NCBI GenBank assembly: GCA_041200185.1
Contig: CP165730.1
Location: 806,001-870,000, forward strand
Direction: 5' to 3'
Source: G041200185 sp041200185
Lineage (GTDB): Bacteria; Pseudomonadota; Alphaproteobacteria; BNTO01
Length of the DNA stretch: 64,000 nt
Below, one piece after another: positions 9,850 through 19,746 of the stretch. How positions within the stretch are numbered: position 1 is the first letter of the stretch; every line of letters starts with the position of its first letter. A model generated the notes under the pieces. The model was not told the origin of the DNA, searched no databases, and worked only from the letters and a program-made list of their open reading frames with translations. A program made the position numbers and the translations under genes.

Positions 9850-10290
9850 ATGCAAGCCAACTACGAAAAGATTCTCGAGTTATTACCACATCGGCATCCA
9901 TTCCTTATGGTCGATAGGGTAGTCGATATTGTTGTGGGGGAGAGAGCTACAGGTCTAAAAGCCGTCTCATTGAATGATCCTGTTTTTCAGGGTCATTTTC
10001 CGGGGGATCCAATCTTTCCTGGTGTGTTGATTATCGAGGCTATGGCCCAGACGGCTGCCGTTTTGGCCCTTATTTCTGAGCCTCATCAGGGATCGGCGAG
10101 GCCGTCCGTGTATTTCATGACCGTTGAGCAAGCTAAGTTTCGCCATCCTGTTAGACCTGGCGACTTGATGCGTCTTAACGTCCAAAAGACTCAGGCGCGA
10201 GGAACCGTTTGGAAATTTTCCGGAGAAGCCTATGTGGACGACCGTCTTGTTACTGAAGCCAACTTTATGGCCATGATTAAAGACTCATAG
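9850..10290 (+). CDS. fabZ: 3-hydroxyacyl-ACP dehydratase FabZ
   Basis: A 146-residue hot-dog-fold dehydratase of type II fatty acid synthesis, acting on beta-hydroxyacyl-ACP. The family N-terminus LLPHRHPFLMVDR is present. The catalytic His is in GHFPGDPIFPGV and the catalytic Glu in IIEAMAQ. Length is typical. fabZ is usually in the lpxD-fabZ-lpxA cluster after bamA; here it stands alone, 7 nt before ftsK, another sign of operon break-up in this genome. Confidence 0.97.
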   Translation: MQANYEKILELLPHRHPFLMVDRVVDIVVGERATGLKAVSLNDPVFQGHFPGDPIFPGVLIIEAMAQTAAVLALISEPHQGSARPSVYFMTVEQAKFRHPVRPGDLMRLNVQKTQARGTVWKFSGEAYVDDRLVTEANFMAMIKDS

Positions 10291-10297
10291 CGAAGAT

Positions 10298-12619
10298 ATG
10301 CCAGCACAACCTACGAAAGTTTCACTCGTATCTCGCGATTTTGTTGCTGGTTTTCGACAGCGTTGTGAGGAAACTCTTGGTATCGTTCTCATCGCGGCAG
10401 CTGTTTTTGTCTGCGTAGCCTTAGGACTCTACACACCTCATCATCCCTCTTGGAATACGGTTGGGATCGATAACGTTTATAGTGTGGCTCTTCTTTCTGC
10501 CTATTGGTTGGCAGATATTTTGCGACAGTTTTTGGGCTGGGCAGCTTGGTCAATTCCTTTCCAAATCGCCATACTTGGAACACGAGTGTTTCGGCATTCT
10601 GTCCGCTTTTTCTCGCTTAAAACATTTTTTCTTTTACTGCTTACTCCTTTTTTTCTCTGTCTGTTTTGCCAAGGTCTATGCATGAACCAAGTCGTTATGC
10701 GAAAGGCTCTCGTTCCACTTCCAAGCGGAGGGGCCTTGGGTTTGTTGAGTCTGCGAAAAATTCTCGTATTACTGCATGCACATCACTCACCAAACGCTTT
10801 AATTCCCCTTATTTTGGCATTTTTAGTCATGTTTTTATGGCTTATGAAAATTCAGATTGGCATGCCTCTCCGAGAGATCGTTATCGCGCTAAGACGCGTT
10901 CAGATTGGCCTATTAAAAATCTACCGCCGATTAGCACTTGGCCGTATCTTTGAGAGCTCTCCGTTCCACCGAGAAAGGTCGCTTGAGGCTGAAGAGTCAG
11001 TCGAACCTACGACTGGTGGATCCCAACCAGACGAAACCGCTAGCGGAACAGTTGCTATTCAAAAGCAGTTGCGGCGTCGAGCTCACAGAGCTGCTCAAAT
11101 GGAACTCCCTTTGAATGATGATGAGCTCCCGGCGAACGGATACCGGCTGCCGCCTGTTGACCTCCTCGCGCTTGTGCATGATAACGCCAGCAACGCCGCT
11201 CTCTCAAAAGAGCAATTAGCCGAATCGTCACGTCAACTTTTGTCGGTTTTATCCGAATTTGGCGTCAATGGAGAAATTCTTAATGCTCAACCGGGCCCAA
11301 TTGTTACGATGTTTGAGTTCCGCCCTGCGCCAGGCATCAAGACTTCTCGCGTTATAAGCCTTGCAGATGATATTGCCCGTTCCATGAGTGCTCTTTCAGC
11401 CCGCATAGCTAACATCCCCGGCAAGAATGCCATTGGCATCGAGATACCTAATCAACAACGTCAAACCGTCTACCTTCGTCCTTTGCTTAATTGTTCGGTC
11501 TATAGGCAGACATCCCTCAAGCTTCCCCTTATACTCGGGAAGGATATCTTCGGGCACCCTGTCTTAGCCGATCTCTCAAAAATGCCGCACTTGCTGGTTG
11601 CAGGGACAACAGGATCAGGAAAGTCCGTTTCTATTAACACGATGATTTTATCTTTGCTTTTTAAATTCTCTCCAGAGAGCTGCCGTTTCATCATGGTTGA
11701 CCCCAAAATGCTAGAGCTTTCCGTTTATAACGATATCCCACATCTACTGACACCTGTTGTAACGGAACCCAAAAAGGCAGTCTATGCATTGAAATGGGCC
11801 GTTCGGGAGATGGAGTCGCGCTACAAGGCCATGTCGCGTTTAGGAGTACGTAATATCGATGGATTTAACCTTAAAGTGGCCGAAGGACAACGACGTGGGA
11901 CGGCTTTTACTCAGCGCATTCAGACGGGTTTTGATACGGAAACAGGCTTGCCTCTTTTTGAAGACAGACCTCTCGATTATCAGCCTCTGCCTTACATCGT
12001 GATCGTTGTTGACGAAATGGCCGACCTTATGCTGGTTGCCGGAAAAGAAATTGAGATGGCAGTGCAGAGGCTCGCGCAAATGGCTAGGGCGGCTGGAATT
12101 CATCTCATCATGGCGACGCAACGCCCTTCTGTCGATGTCATCACAGGGACCATAAAGGCGAACTTTCCAACACGCATCAGTTTCCAGGTGACGTCTAAAA
12201 TTGATAGCCGAACAATCCTGGGTGAGCAGGGTGCTGAGCATCTTCTTGGACATGGCGATATGCTGTTTATGAGTGGTGGTGGGCGTATCCAGCGTGTGCA
12301 CGGCCCTTTTGCTTCCGATGATGACGTTGAAGCTGTGGCTGCATTTCTTAAAGAGCAAGCCCAACCGGATTATGTGGACGGCATTACAGACGAAACCGAC
12401 GGCAGCCTTGAGGATCTCGATTCAGGTACGGGTTCGGATGACTTGTTTACGCAAGCCGTTGACCTTGTCCGCCGCGATGGGCGCGTTTCGATCAGCTATA
12501 TCCAGAGGAATTTTCAAATTGGATACAATAAAGCCGCCAAACTTGTTGAGCAAATGGAGAAACAAGGCATTGTGTCTCCACCCGATCGGTCAGGTAAACG
12601 CGAACTTCTTGATGCGTAA
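10298..12619 (+). CDS. ftsK: DNA translocase FtsK
   Basis: A 773-residue septal DNA translocase that pumps DNA towards dif during division. The N-terminal about 190 residues hold several membrane segments, followed by a short linker (about 190-290), so the protein is compact compared with E. coli FtsK. The RecA-like motor has Walker A GTTGSGKS near residue 436 and Walker B IVIVVDEMADLM near 567. The C-terminal winged-helix gamma domain that reads KOPS sites is present from about 705. The gene follows fabZ after 7 nt and is probably co-transcribed with it. Confidence 0.97.
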   Translation: MPAQPTKVSLVSRDFVAGFRQRCEETLGIVLIAAAVFVCVALGLYTPHHPSWNTVGIDNVYSVALLSAYWLADILRQFLGWAAWSIPFQIAILGTRVFRHSVRFFSLKTFFLLLLTPFFLCLFCQGLCMNQVVMRKALVPLPSGGALGLLSLRKILVLLHAHHSPNALIPLILAFLVMFLWLMKIQIGMPLREIVIALRRVQIGLLKIYRRLALGRIFESSPFHRERSLEAEESVEPTTGGSQPDETASGTVAIQKQLRRRAHRAAQMELPLNDDELPANGYRLPPVDLLALVHDNASNAALSKEQLAESSRQLLSVLSEFGVNGEILNAQPGPIVTMFEFRPAPGIKTSRVISLADDIARSMSALSARIANIPGKNAIGIEIPNQQRQTVYLRPLLNCSVYRQTSLKLPLILGKDIFGHPVLADLSKMPHLLVAGTTGSGKSVSINTMILSLLFKFSPESCRFIMVDPKMLELSVYNDIPHLLTPVVTEPKKAVYALKWAVREMESRYKAMSRLGVRNIDGFNLKVAEGQRRGTAFTQRIQTGFDTETGLPLFEDRPLDYQPLPYIVIVVDEMADLMLVAGKEIEMAVQRLAQMARAAGIHLIMATQRPSVDVITGTIKANFPTRISFQVTSKIDSRTILGEQGAEHLLGHGDMLFMSGGGRIQRVHGPFASDDDVEAVAAFLKEQAQPDYVDGITDETDGSLEDLDSGTGSDDLFTQAVDLVRRDGRVSISYIQRNFQIGYNKAAKLVEQMEKQGIVSPPDRSGKRELLDA

Positions 12620-12906
12620 GCGGTGTTGAGAGTTGAAGGAGGGGGATGAGACTCAAGGTTGAGACAAAATCTGAATAAAAATTTGCATACTTATAGTATT
12701 TATTCGTTAATTAGCTCTATCGAAAGCAGTAAAAACGCTTACTGCCAAAAGAATAGAGTTCTGTCCCCGAAAATGATAACCATGAGTTTTTGCTTTATAT
12801 AGGATAAATATATAGTCATATAATATAAATCTACAATCTTTATAAATCATTCCTTAACCTTTACTTGTCAGAATGAGTGTAGTGCAAAACTAGACTTAGG
12901 TGCTCT

Positions 12907-13854
12907 ATGCGTTTGACTTTCGGGAAATGTCTCCTGCTTACACCAGCTTTCTGTTGCGGCTCTTCCCACTTCGAACATCTTGTTCAAAACGAAACCTTTT
13001 CCCTCCTCAAAGAGGTCGGATTGGTCAAGGATGTCACTCCTTCTGACGAGCCTTCTGCTCCTGTCGTGGCGCCTGAAGTGGCTCTAGGAGGACATTCTGC
13101 GGATAAAACCGTAGCTTCTTCGCTCAACTCGATCGATAAACAAATCACATCTATCGACTGCTGGGCGCACAAAATGGCCAAGCAACTTTCCATCCTTGAA
13201 GCAGAGAGAAAACGTCAAATGAACTCTCTGACGCAGGTGCTGAACTCCATCATGGAGCATTATCAGCAGCTTCAGGCTCATCTCATGGCCAGTGGAACTC
13301 TGTTGATCTCCTCCTTCGAAGAGCAGCCAGACGTTCAAACGTCTCTGCAAAAACTCCGAGAAAAAGTAGCTTTGTTCATGGACCTTTGTGCAGAAACTTT
13401 TACCCCTTTCCCGCACACCTACAGTGGCAAAGACCTGATTCCTCAACCGATTCATGGGTTTATTAGCCATGTTCATCAATGTCCTGATGAAATCCAATGC
13501 GACCACTGTGGCGGGGAGCACGAAACGGATCTCTGTACGCATATCTACAACCTCCAATTAGGAGACAGGAATGTCGAGGTTACCCTGCTGGAGGATCAAG
13601 ATTCGATTGATTTGGCTCCTCTGGGTTACACGACGTATGTGTGTTCCTGTGGTCAGGAGCATGCCTACACGTACGAATGTCCAGAGAAGAAGCCAGTCAT
13701 GCTGACTCAGACACATGATCCTGAAGCCGGGATTGCCACTCTTTCGCTGGATAAATCCCTCCCTGAAGGAGTTCGAACTCGGGAGGTTAACCTTGAGCCA
13801 GAACCCGCCATCCAGAATGTCATTCCCGGCTATATCGCCCCCGACAAAACCTAG
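12907..13854 (+). CDS. Exported Cys/His-repeat protein, N-terminal part before an in-frame TAG
   Basis: A 315-residue frame of unknown family. Residues 1-20 form a possible signal peptide (CLLLTPAFCCGSS). A helical, coiled-coil-like part follows (about 70-150). From about 190 come Cys/His units: CDHCGGEHETDLC, then YVCSCGQEHAYTYEC. It ends with TAG at 13852-13854, but the same frame continues open to 14337 with four more units of the same kind, so the two parts are one gene split by a nonsense codon. The TAG falls where the related unit GYNCSIDVHWHPLNTIC has the Trp of HWH: here TAG is followed by HRLNTV. A Trp to stop change is therefore likely. The units look like metal-binding knuckles. 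Confidence 0.6.
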   Translation: MRLTFGKCLLLTPAFCCGSSHFEHLVQNETFSLLKEVGLVKDVTPSDEPSAPVVAPEVALGGHSADKTVASSLNSIDKQITSIDCWAHKMAKQLSILEAERKRQMNSLTQVLNSIMEHYQQLQAHLMASGTLLISSFEEQPDVQTSLQKLREKVALFMDLCAETFTPFPHTYSGKDLIPQPIHGFISHVHQCPDEIQCDHCGGEHETDLCTHIYNLQLGDRNVEVTLLEDQDSIDLAPLGYTTYVCSCGQEHAYTYECPEKKPVMLTQTHDPEAGIATLSLDKSLPEGVRTREVNLEPEPAIQNVIPGYIAPDKT

Positions 13855-14337
13855 CACCGGCTGAACACTGTGTGGAGAGAACCCGTCTCGGGTGAATCTC
13901 CTTATCTTTGTAAGTGTGGGAAATGGCATTCCAAAGCTTTGAGTTGTGCATACCGTTATGATGGCAATGGATTTTTTCATTACCCCGTGTACGAGAACAA
14001 GACTCCTGGATACATTTGCACTTGTGGAGACTGGCATGTTCAAGGTCATCGTTGTTCCAATCCCGAAAACTTTCGATATCTTTGTACTTGCGGCAAAGCT
14101 CATGACCGTTCTGGTTTTTGCCATGAAAACAACGGAGCACCTTACCCACTGTATAAAAACGGTATAGCAGGGTATAATTGCTCGATCGATGTTCATTGGC
14201 ATCCCCTCAATACTATTTGCCAACTGGGGCTTACTAACCCGCCGCAATGTGGTCAGGCTTTAGGGTATCTTTGTGCCTGCGGACAGATGCACACTTCGGC
14301 CGTGCAATGCGAGGAGGGTTATCCTCTAAAGGCTTAA
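13855..14337 (+). pseudogene. Cys/His-repeat protein, C-terminal part after the in-frame TAG
   Basis: In-frame continuation of the 12907 gene; a GTG at 13870 could serve as an internal start but has no clear ribosome binding site. Four regular units follow the pattern Y-x-C-x-C-G-x-x-H-x5-C: YLCKCGKWHSKALSC, YICTCGDWHVQGHRC, YLCTCGKAHDRSGFC and YLCACGQMHTSAVQC. One further degenerate unit is GYNCSIDVHWHPLNTIC. Each regular unit offers three Cys and one His, enough for one zinc. I know no named domain with this exact repeat. Function unknown. Without readthrough or internal initiation this half is not made. Confidence 0.6.
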
Positions 14338-14470
14338 TCACTACCCCCACCATAGAAGTCCTCCTTACTCTCGCATCATATAATAAATACTTGTATCTGG
14401 ATTCTTGTTTTATTTATCTAAAATAAACAAAATAACAGCACATTTCTAAGCTCATCTTACGAGATTTACG

Positions 14471-14767
14471 GTGGGACTGTCTTACCCAGGTCGTTTGTTG
14501 GCCTCTGGTCTTTATCTCTTCTTTCGTGCTAGGCTCGACGTTGGGGAGGAAGTTTCTCGGAGAAAGCTCTTGGGTATCTTAGCAGTCTGCCTCCAAAAAG
14601 GTTCAACGCGCCTTCAGCAAGGATTCTCTATTCCTAAGCTCACGAACCTATTGCGAAGGACTCTTGAGGAGCAATCAGCGTCTAACGCGAATGAGGATTT
14701 TACTTCGGTCTTTTTGATTCTCTCGGTGGAGCCCCCGAAAACTACGTTCGGAGAAAAACTGAGATGA
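14471..14767 (+). CDS. Hypothetical protein translationally coupled to cckA
   Basis: A 98-residue frame opening at GTG 14471 and ending in an ATGA overlap with the cckA start. This overlap is the best evidence that it is translated. It has no signal peptide or membrane segment, and the middle is basic and probably helical (SRRKLLGILAVCLQKGS; KLTNLLRRTLEEQ). No family recognised. Being upstream of and overlapping cckA, it may help set CckA synthesis, but no function can be inferred from sequence. Confidence 0.45.
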   Translation: MGLSYPGRLLASGLYLFFRARLDVGEEVSRRKLLGILAVCLQKGSTRLQQGFSIPKLTNLLRRTLEEQSASNANEDFTSVFLILSVEPPKTTFGEKLR

Positions 14768-17097
14768 TTCGTATTATCTGCAGTCTCTTCGTCTGTCTTT
14801 CGCTTTTTGCCTATGTCTCAGGCTACTTTATTACCAGGTTCGCCACTGGTGGGAAAATTGCGCTGCTAGGCCTCTTGGTGACCGTTACTGTAGCGGCCGT
14901 CTTTTTCGTCTATCGACTCCTAGAAAAAGTTCGGAAATCACATCGCTATGCGCAATTAGCTCGGTCGTTCCTAGCTGTTTCTGCGGAAGTTGACGAAGTG
15001 TTCATTTTAGATGAGGAGTCGCACCTTGTTTTCGCTAAAAGCGGCTTACCTGCACCAGATGTTTTCTCTTTTTCACAGCTCATCAGCGAACACCTCGAGG
15101 ACCATGATAGCGCCCTCGAAACATGCGAACAGGCGCTTTCTCAGGGCCTCTATTTCGAAGATATTTTTCGGATGCGGCAAGAAAACCCTTGGGAATGTGA
15201 TCGTTATGTTCGTGTTCGAATTCTGCCACTCTTTACCTCTTCTCTATCTGCGCCGAGTTATCGCGCCCTTCTTCTCAGCGATGTTACCCTCTTCCAAAAG
15301 AAAGAGTGGAAAAACCACCCCACATCTGATGCTCTTTTGGAGCAGTACCTCGACACCGCTCCTTTTGGCTTGGTTTATATTGACGCCCAAGGCACGATCC
15401 TCGGGTCTAATGCTGTCTTCCGTCGTTGGATTTCTGAACGTCGTAGCGTCTTGGGTGTTCCTTTTCTTACCTTTCTAATGCCCCCTCTCAGTCTGCAAGA
15501 TGTCATTTCGGCTCATCGGGGCATTAACGTCTCCCTCATATCCGGCAAGAATCTCTTTCTTTACACGGCAAAAATGAACGAAGCCTGCTTTGGTCTCACC
15601 CTCATTCCTATTGTTACTTCTTTGCCTTTACCATCACGCCTTTTAGACCAGCTTCCCATTCCTTCTCTCACAGTCGACTCAAAAGGCTTGGTTCAAAAAA
15701 TGAACACCATGCTTCGAAATCTTCTTACGAAACAACGGGAAGACCTTCTGGTCGCTGGAAGGCCTGTGGAGGAAAAGCTGGACGAGACGTCGAAAAAAAA
15801 GTGGGAAAATGCTCTCAAAATGGGAAGCGCTGCTCGGCATATGCTTGAGCTTCACTTTGAAAATTCTGATTTATCAGTTTTAGGGTCTCTTAAAAAACTT
15901 GAGAACGATGAAGTCCTCGTCCAGATCATAGACACGAGTGAGCAGAAAAAACTTGAACAGCAGTTTGCCCAAGCCCAAAAGACTCAAGCTGTCGGTCAGC
16001 TCGCTGGTGGCATTGCCCACGATTTCAATAATCTTCTCACCGCTATCATCGGGTTTTGTGACCTTCTCTTGCAGCGCATCATGCCGAACGATCCATCTTT
16101 TGTTGATATTATGCACATCAAGCAAAACGCCAACCGAGCCGCCAACCTTGTCCGGCAACTGCTGGCTTTTTCAAGGAGACAGTCCCTTCAACCGCGACGC
16201 ATCAATGTCGCCGAGACAATGTCGGATCTATCCGCTCTCCTGCGACGGCTTATTGGCTCGCAAATCGAATTTCACCTACATCAGAATCGAAATCTCTGGC
16301 CTGTTAAGGCTGATGTCGGACAGTTCGAGCAAGTTATCATCAACCTCGTCGTCAACGCTCGTGATGCCATGGAATCAGGAGGAATCCTCACTCTCGAAAC
16401 GACAAACTACACCAACAAGGTCGCTAAAAATTTAGGGAACGATATCATGCTCCCAGGAGATTACGTTCTGATTAGCGTCAAAGATTCAGGTTGTGGTATA
16501 GCACCTGACCTCATCAAATCTATTTTCGAACCCTTCTTTTCAACAAAACCCAAAGGTCAAGGAACGGGGCTTGGCTTAGCCACAGTGTACGGCATTGTCA
16601 AACAAACGGGCGGAGTAATCGATGTTGAAAGCCAAGTAGGGGTCGGTTCAACCTTCAAAGTCTACTTACCTCGGTGCCGAGATACAGAAGAGGTAGTCGT
16701 TCCCGAGAAAAAACGTGTCCAGGATGTCACAGGGACTGAAACGATTCTCCTCGTCGAGGATGAAGATGCTGTCAGAATCTTCGCCAGTCGCGCCCTAAGA
16801 GATAAAGGCTACCGCGTCCTCGAGGCACCCAATGGAAAAGAAGCCCTGCGTTTGATCCGCGAAGGAGCTCACCCCAATATCCTCATCACAGACGTCTCCA
16901 TGCCTGATTTGGATGGTCCAACTCTGAGTTCTGAAATTCAAAAAATCCTCCCAGAAATCCCAATCATCTTCATGTCAGGTTACGCCGAAGAAACCTTCCG
17001 CAAAAATCTCTCAGAAAATCAAAAATTGCACTTCCTTCTTAAACCTTTCACCCTCCGCGATCTCGCCACAAAAGTCCGAGAAATTTTGGAGGCATAG
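14764..17097 (+). CDS. cckA: Hybrid sensor histidine kinase CckA
   Basis: A 777-residue membrane hybrid kinase. In alphaproteobacteria CckA phosphorylates the phosphotransferase ChpT and through it CtrA, controlling the cell cycle or development. Two membrane segments lie in the first 60 residues, then PAS-like regions (about 65-390). The HisKA box has the phospho-accepting His at residue 419 (GGIAHDFNNLLT). The ATP-binding domain has NARDAME, DSGCGIAPD and GTGLGLATVYG. The receiver domain has Asp710 (ILITDVSMPDLDG) and the CckA-typical MSGYAEETFR. A full-length gene suggests that the CtrA pathway survives. It overlaps the preceding frame by ATGA. Confidence 0.95.
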   Translation: MIRIICSLFVCLSLFAYVSGYFITRFATGGKIALLGLLVTVTVAAVFFVYRLLEKVRKSHRYAQLARSFLAVSAEVDEVFILDEESHLVFAKSGLPAPDVFSFSQLISEHLEDHDSALETCEQALSQGLYFEDIFRMRQENPWECDRYVRVRILPLFTSSLSAPSYRALLLSDVTLFQKKEWKNHPTSDALLEQYLDTAPFGLVYIDAQGTILGSNAVFRRWISERRSVLGVPFLTFLMPPLSLQDVISAHRGINVSLISGKNLFLYTAKMNEACFGLTLIPIVTSLPLPSRLLDQLPIPSLTVDSKGLVQKMNTMLRNLLTKQREDLLVAGRPVEEKLDETSKKKWENALKMGSAARHMLELHFENSDLSVLGSLKKLENDEVLVQIIDTSEQKKLEQQFAQAQKTQAVGQLAGGIAHDFNNLLTAIIGFCDLLLQRIMPNDPSFVDIMHIKQNANRAANLVRQLLAFSRRQSLQPRRINVAETMSDLSALLRRLIGSQIEFHLHQNRNLWPVKADVGQFEQVIINLVVNARDAMESGGILTLETTNYTNKVAKNLGNDIMLPGDYVLISVKDSGCGIAPDLIKSIFEPFFSTKPKGQGTGLGLATVYGIVKQTGGVIDVESQVGVGSTFKVYLPRCRDTEEVVVPEKKRVQDVTGTETILLVEDEDAVRIFASRALRDKGYRVLEAPNGKEALRLIREGAHPNILITDVSMPDLDGPTLSSEIQKILPEIPIIFMSGYAEETFRKNLSENQKLHFLLKPFTLRDLATKVREILEA

Positions 17098-18052
17098 GCC
17101 CCTCCCCCTTCTATCGTGAACGATTAATGATTCGACGCGCGCTCGAATCTGTGTAGATAAGATGGCATCCTAAGAGTTGTAGTTGTTTTGTACTCCAGGT
17201 TATTAAAAATGTTAATTCTTTTTTTGGAGTATTTGGTGTGAGGCCTAATAAGCGCCAGTTGATGGAATTTTGAATTACGTACACTTGTCTTTTTAGTGAT
17301 TGCGTCATGGATCGATATTTGGCTAGAGTGGACGATGGATTACCGTGATTGTAGTTTATAGCGTCATTCACTTGGAGATTTTTAAAAATGTTCGTTGCAT
17401 AAGCTTGTAATGTCAGGTTTTGCAACATACTCAAGTATCTTCTTGATATCGTCATTGAGCCTTTCCGACTCAAAATGAGTACATTTACTCCACATGAAAG
17501 GAAGTCATCTTCCTGATGGCGTTAATAGAAACTGTTTTTTTGTACTCCAATCAAGGAAAACGCTTTGCTCTGTCAAAAATTTGCTCTGTCAAAAAACTAT
17601 AAATTATCGATAGACCAACCTGTGGTTGTTCATAATGATGCCGTCAAAAAAAAGAAGTGGTCGTGATTCGGAAAACCATTAGTAGACCTTCTTTTTGTCT
17701 TGTATCCAGCGAGGCAAAGGCGATGACCCACTCGGTGGATGCCCCTAAGAACTAAATAAAATTAAAGGCCGTTCCGACAGGATGTAACCTTGTAAGACGA
17801 TTACGTAAGTAAACAGACAAAAGCCTATAATTTTTTCAACCTGCATGTCGATCCGTTGGAATCTTAAGCGAAGTCACGAAGAAACTGATATTGGACTGTG
17901 GCACTATCTTGAACATGTATCCCAGATTAGTTTAATTCCTCTAGGGTAGAGGATTGACACGTGTTCAGCAGCATTCAAGAGCCGTGAAAAATACAAAACG
18001 AGGTCATACCCCCTTGCCTCAGGCGATTCGTTCATGCTAAAAGGAAACAGGT
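17098..18052. other. Intergenic region between cckA and tRNA-Asn
   Basis: About 950 bases without a supportable gene. A 120-codon minus-strand frame at 17111-17473 has no ribosome binding site and no recognisable family. The region is AT-rich and looks like decayed sequence. Confidence 0.5.
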
Positions 18053-18128
18053 TCCCCGATAGCTCAGTTGGTAGAGCAAGTGGCTGTTAACCACTGGGTC
18101 GGCGGTTCGAGTCCGTCTCGGGGAGCCA
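18053..18128 (+). tRNA. tRNA-Asn (anticodon GTT)
   Basis: A complete cloverleaf: acceptor stem TCCCCGA pairs with TCGGGGA, D-loop AGCTCAGTTGGTAGAGC, anticodon loop CTGTTAA with GTT at 18086-18088, T-arm GGCGGTTCGAGTCCGTC, and CCA encoded at 18126-18128. It is the left boundary of the prophage remnant; its last bases and the following about 50 bp recur at 37201-37260. Confidence 0.97.
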
Positions 18129-18179
18129 AGCTGGTCTGGTGCGTGTTGAAACACTGGCAATTTTCTTAAAATCCGAAAG
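18120..18179 (+). repeat. Left copy of the direct repeat flanking the prophage remnant (candidate attL)
   Basis: Begins in the tRNA-Asn acceptor stem (GGGGAGCCAAGCTG) and continues about 50 bp downstream. By eye it matches 37201-37260 at 50 of 60 positions, same orientation. Phage sequence lies between the copies and ordinary sequence outside, as expected for an old integration at a tRNA 3' end. Confidence 0.55.
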
Positions 18180-18567
18180 ATCATCAGAGGGCTGAAACCC
18201 CTATATTTTCTGGGCTTGTTGAGGCTAGGGCAGCGTCCTTATGTCCTCTGTCTTGACGAATTCGAAGCCAAAAGGCGGACCCAAAAAGGGCTCTCAGCCC
18301 CACTCTTGTCACGAAAAATGTGATATTGGTACCATGGTCCTTGGACCCCAAGATCGAACGCATTTCCTCGATATTTATTGAAAATTTTTTTCTTTCTTGA
18401 TCCCCAAGGTGAAATTTTCTGCGACGAACGATATCTCATGTGTCTTGGGGGGCAATAAGGAAGGTTTAAGACCCACTTCAGGTCCAACGCTGGCTGTCGG
18501 AAGACGGGCGACCATTTTCTTCTCCATCGGTAAGTCCTCTTGTAGAGACCGTACTGTGGAGGACATC
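18129..18567. other. Non-coding left margin of the prophage remnant
   Basis: No gene recognised. The frames here are short and overlap on both strands without ribosome binding sites until the GGAGG before the endolysin start. Confidence 0.5.
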
Positions 18568-18840
18568 ATGGGGGATTTTGACAAAGCTTTCGCTTTCGTT
18601 TTGCAGAACGAAGGCAGATACAACTACGACGCCTCCGATGCGGGCGGTGAGACGAAGTTTGGCATTTCAAAGAAAAGCTATCCAGACGTCGACATCGCAC
18701 ACCTTACAGAGGAGCAGGCCTCAGCAATCTACGAGCGGGACTTCTGGGCGCCGTATGCCTCGTTCCCCGACTGGATTGCCACGAAGGTGTTCGGCATAGC
18801 CGTCAACATGGGCCATAAACAAGCCGTAACGATCTTGTAG
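18568..18840 (+). pseudogene. Phage endolysin, GH108 (N-acetylmuramidase) family, cut short by TAG
   Basis: GGAGG lies 5 nt before the ATG. The 90 residues are the catalytic domain of a glycosyl hydrolase family 108 lysozyme: the active-site Glu sits in LQNEGRYNYD, followed by DAGGETKFGISK and FWAPYASFPDW. The frame stops with TAG at 18838-18840 just after MGHKQAVTIL. The same frame continues RALRCCGALNVKDDGV, which resembles the start of the peptidoglycan-binding domain that normally follows, so the TAG probably replaced a Gln codon (CAG). Beyond about 18890 the frame reads the antisense of the gpD remnant, so the C-terminal domain is also lost to a fusion. Confidence 0.75.
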
Positions 18841-18846
18841 CGAGCG

Positions 18847-19573
18847 TTACGGTGTTGCGGAGCTCTGAACGTCAAAGATGACGGCGTCTTGGAACCTGTT
18901 TTGAGGAAGGTTGGGGTCAAATCCACTCAGGATGAGCCTGGACTCGGCCGCTATCCAGGGGTGACCGATGACCGTTGCCGAAAACGTATGGATCTTCTGG
19001 ATGAGTTTTTCGTAAGCGGCTTGAGCGGCTTGTTTAGCGGCTTCTCGCGTCGGGTAGAGGCCTCGCAAGGCATAGCCTAAGGACAGATTTCCTGAAGTAT
19101 GGCCTCCCGCAGTTTCATGGAACTCTGAAGCCGTGTTGAGGTCGTACTCTTTCGCGGTGATGCAAGGAATGTCTTCCTGCTTCGAGAACCTGTAAGCCCA
19201 GCTGATCACGGAATCCGGCGTGAGTGTCACCTCAGGGGTGTCGCGTTTCACGACTCCCCTTCCAAGAGGGAGGGTCACGAGGGATCCTCCGGCGGGCTTG
19301 ATGAGCAGGTTGTACTTTTGGCCAAGCCGTGTCAAGAAGTGAAGATCCGATTCGGAGCTTTGGTGTAGAGTCGGGATGCGAATATTTTGAAGCTCCTGAA
19401 GCGTTCGACTCCTTGTAGCTGTTTGTGCTGTTGCGAGTCAGCACAAAACATCCGTTTTGCCCTTGGGCAAAGACCTGGGAGAGAGGTTCATGATCGGCTT
19501 GGAGTTCATCAGCTCCTATTTGAAATAATTTAGAAACTTCCAGAGAAGTCAACATGACTTCTATGAAACCCAA
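18847..19573 (-). pseudogene. Phage late control protein D (tail hub gpD), 3' part, frameshifted
   Basis: Two overlapping minus frames (19573-19232 and 19335-18847) together give the C-terminal half of a P2 gpD-like protein. The second frame has the gpD end pattern: GYALRGLYPTREAAKQAA, an arm leading to IGHPWIAAESRLILSGFDPNL, then FQDAVIFDV. gpD forms the hub under the tail tube and is related to VgrG. The two frames join by a one-base shift near 19330-19400. The 3' end runs tail-to-tail into the endolysin. The N-terminal half is missing. Confidence 0.6.
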
Positions 19574-19746
19574 ACCAGTTATGGGAAACCTCAGCTAATC
19601 TAAACCAATCTCTGTTAGTTAGGTAATACTTGCCGGCCTGTGAATAAGTTATTTCGCAGTCGAGAGATAATTGGTAATATTTGCGCTATATTGATATACA
19701 TGTTACTATGCAAAATACATGAGGGGTATTATGCGGCACATACACC

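Noticed and set aside
11840..12364. 174-codon frame antisense to ftsK
   Set aside because: Shadow of the conserved FtsK motor domain.
13558..14247. 229-codon frame antisense to the Cys/His-repeat gene
   Set aside because: Long only because the repeats keep the antisense frame open; the sense strand has the regular Cys/His spacing and signal peptide.
17111..17473. 120-codon minus-strand frame after cckA
   Set aside because: No start context, no recognisable content, AT-rich. Kept as intergenic.
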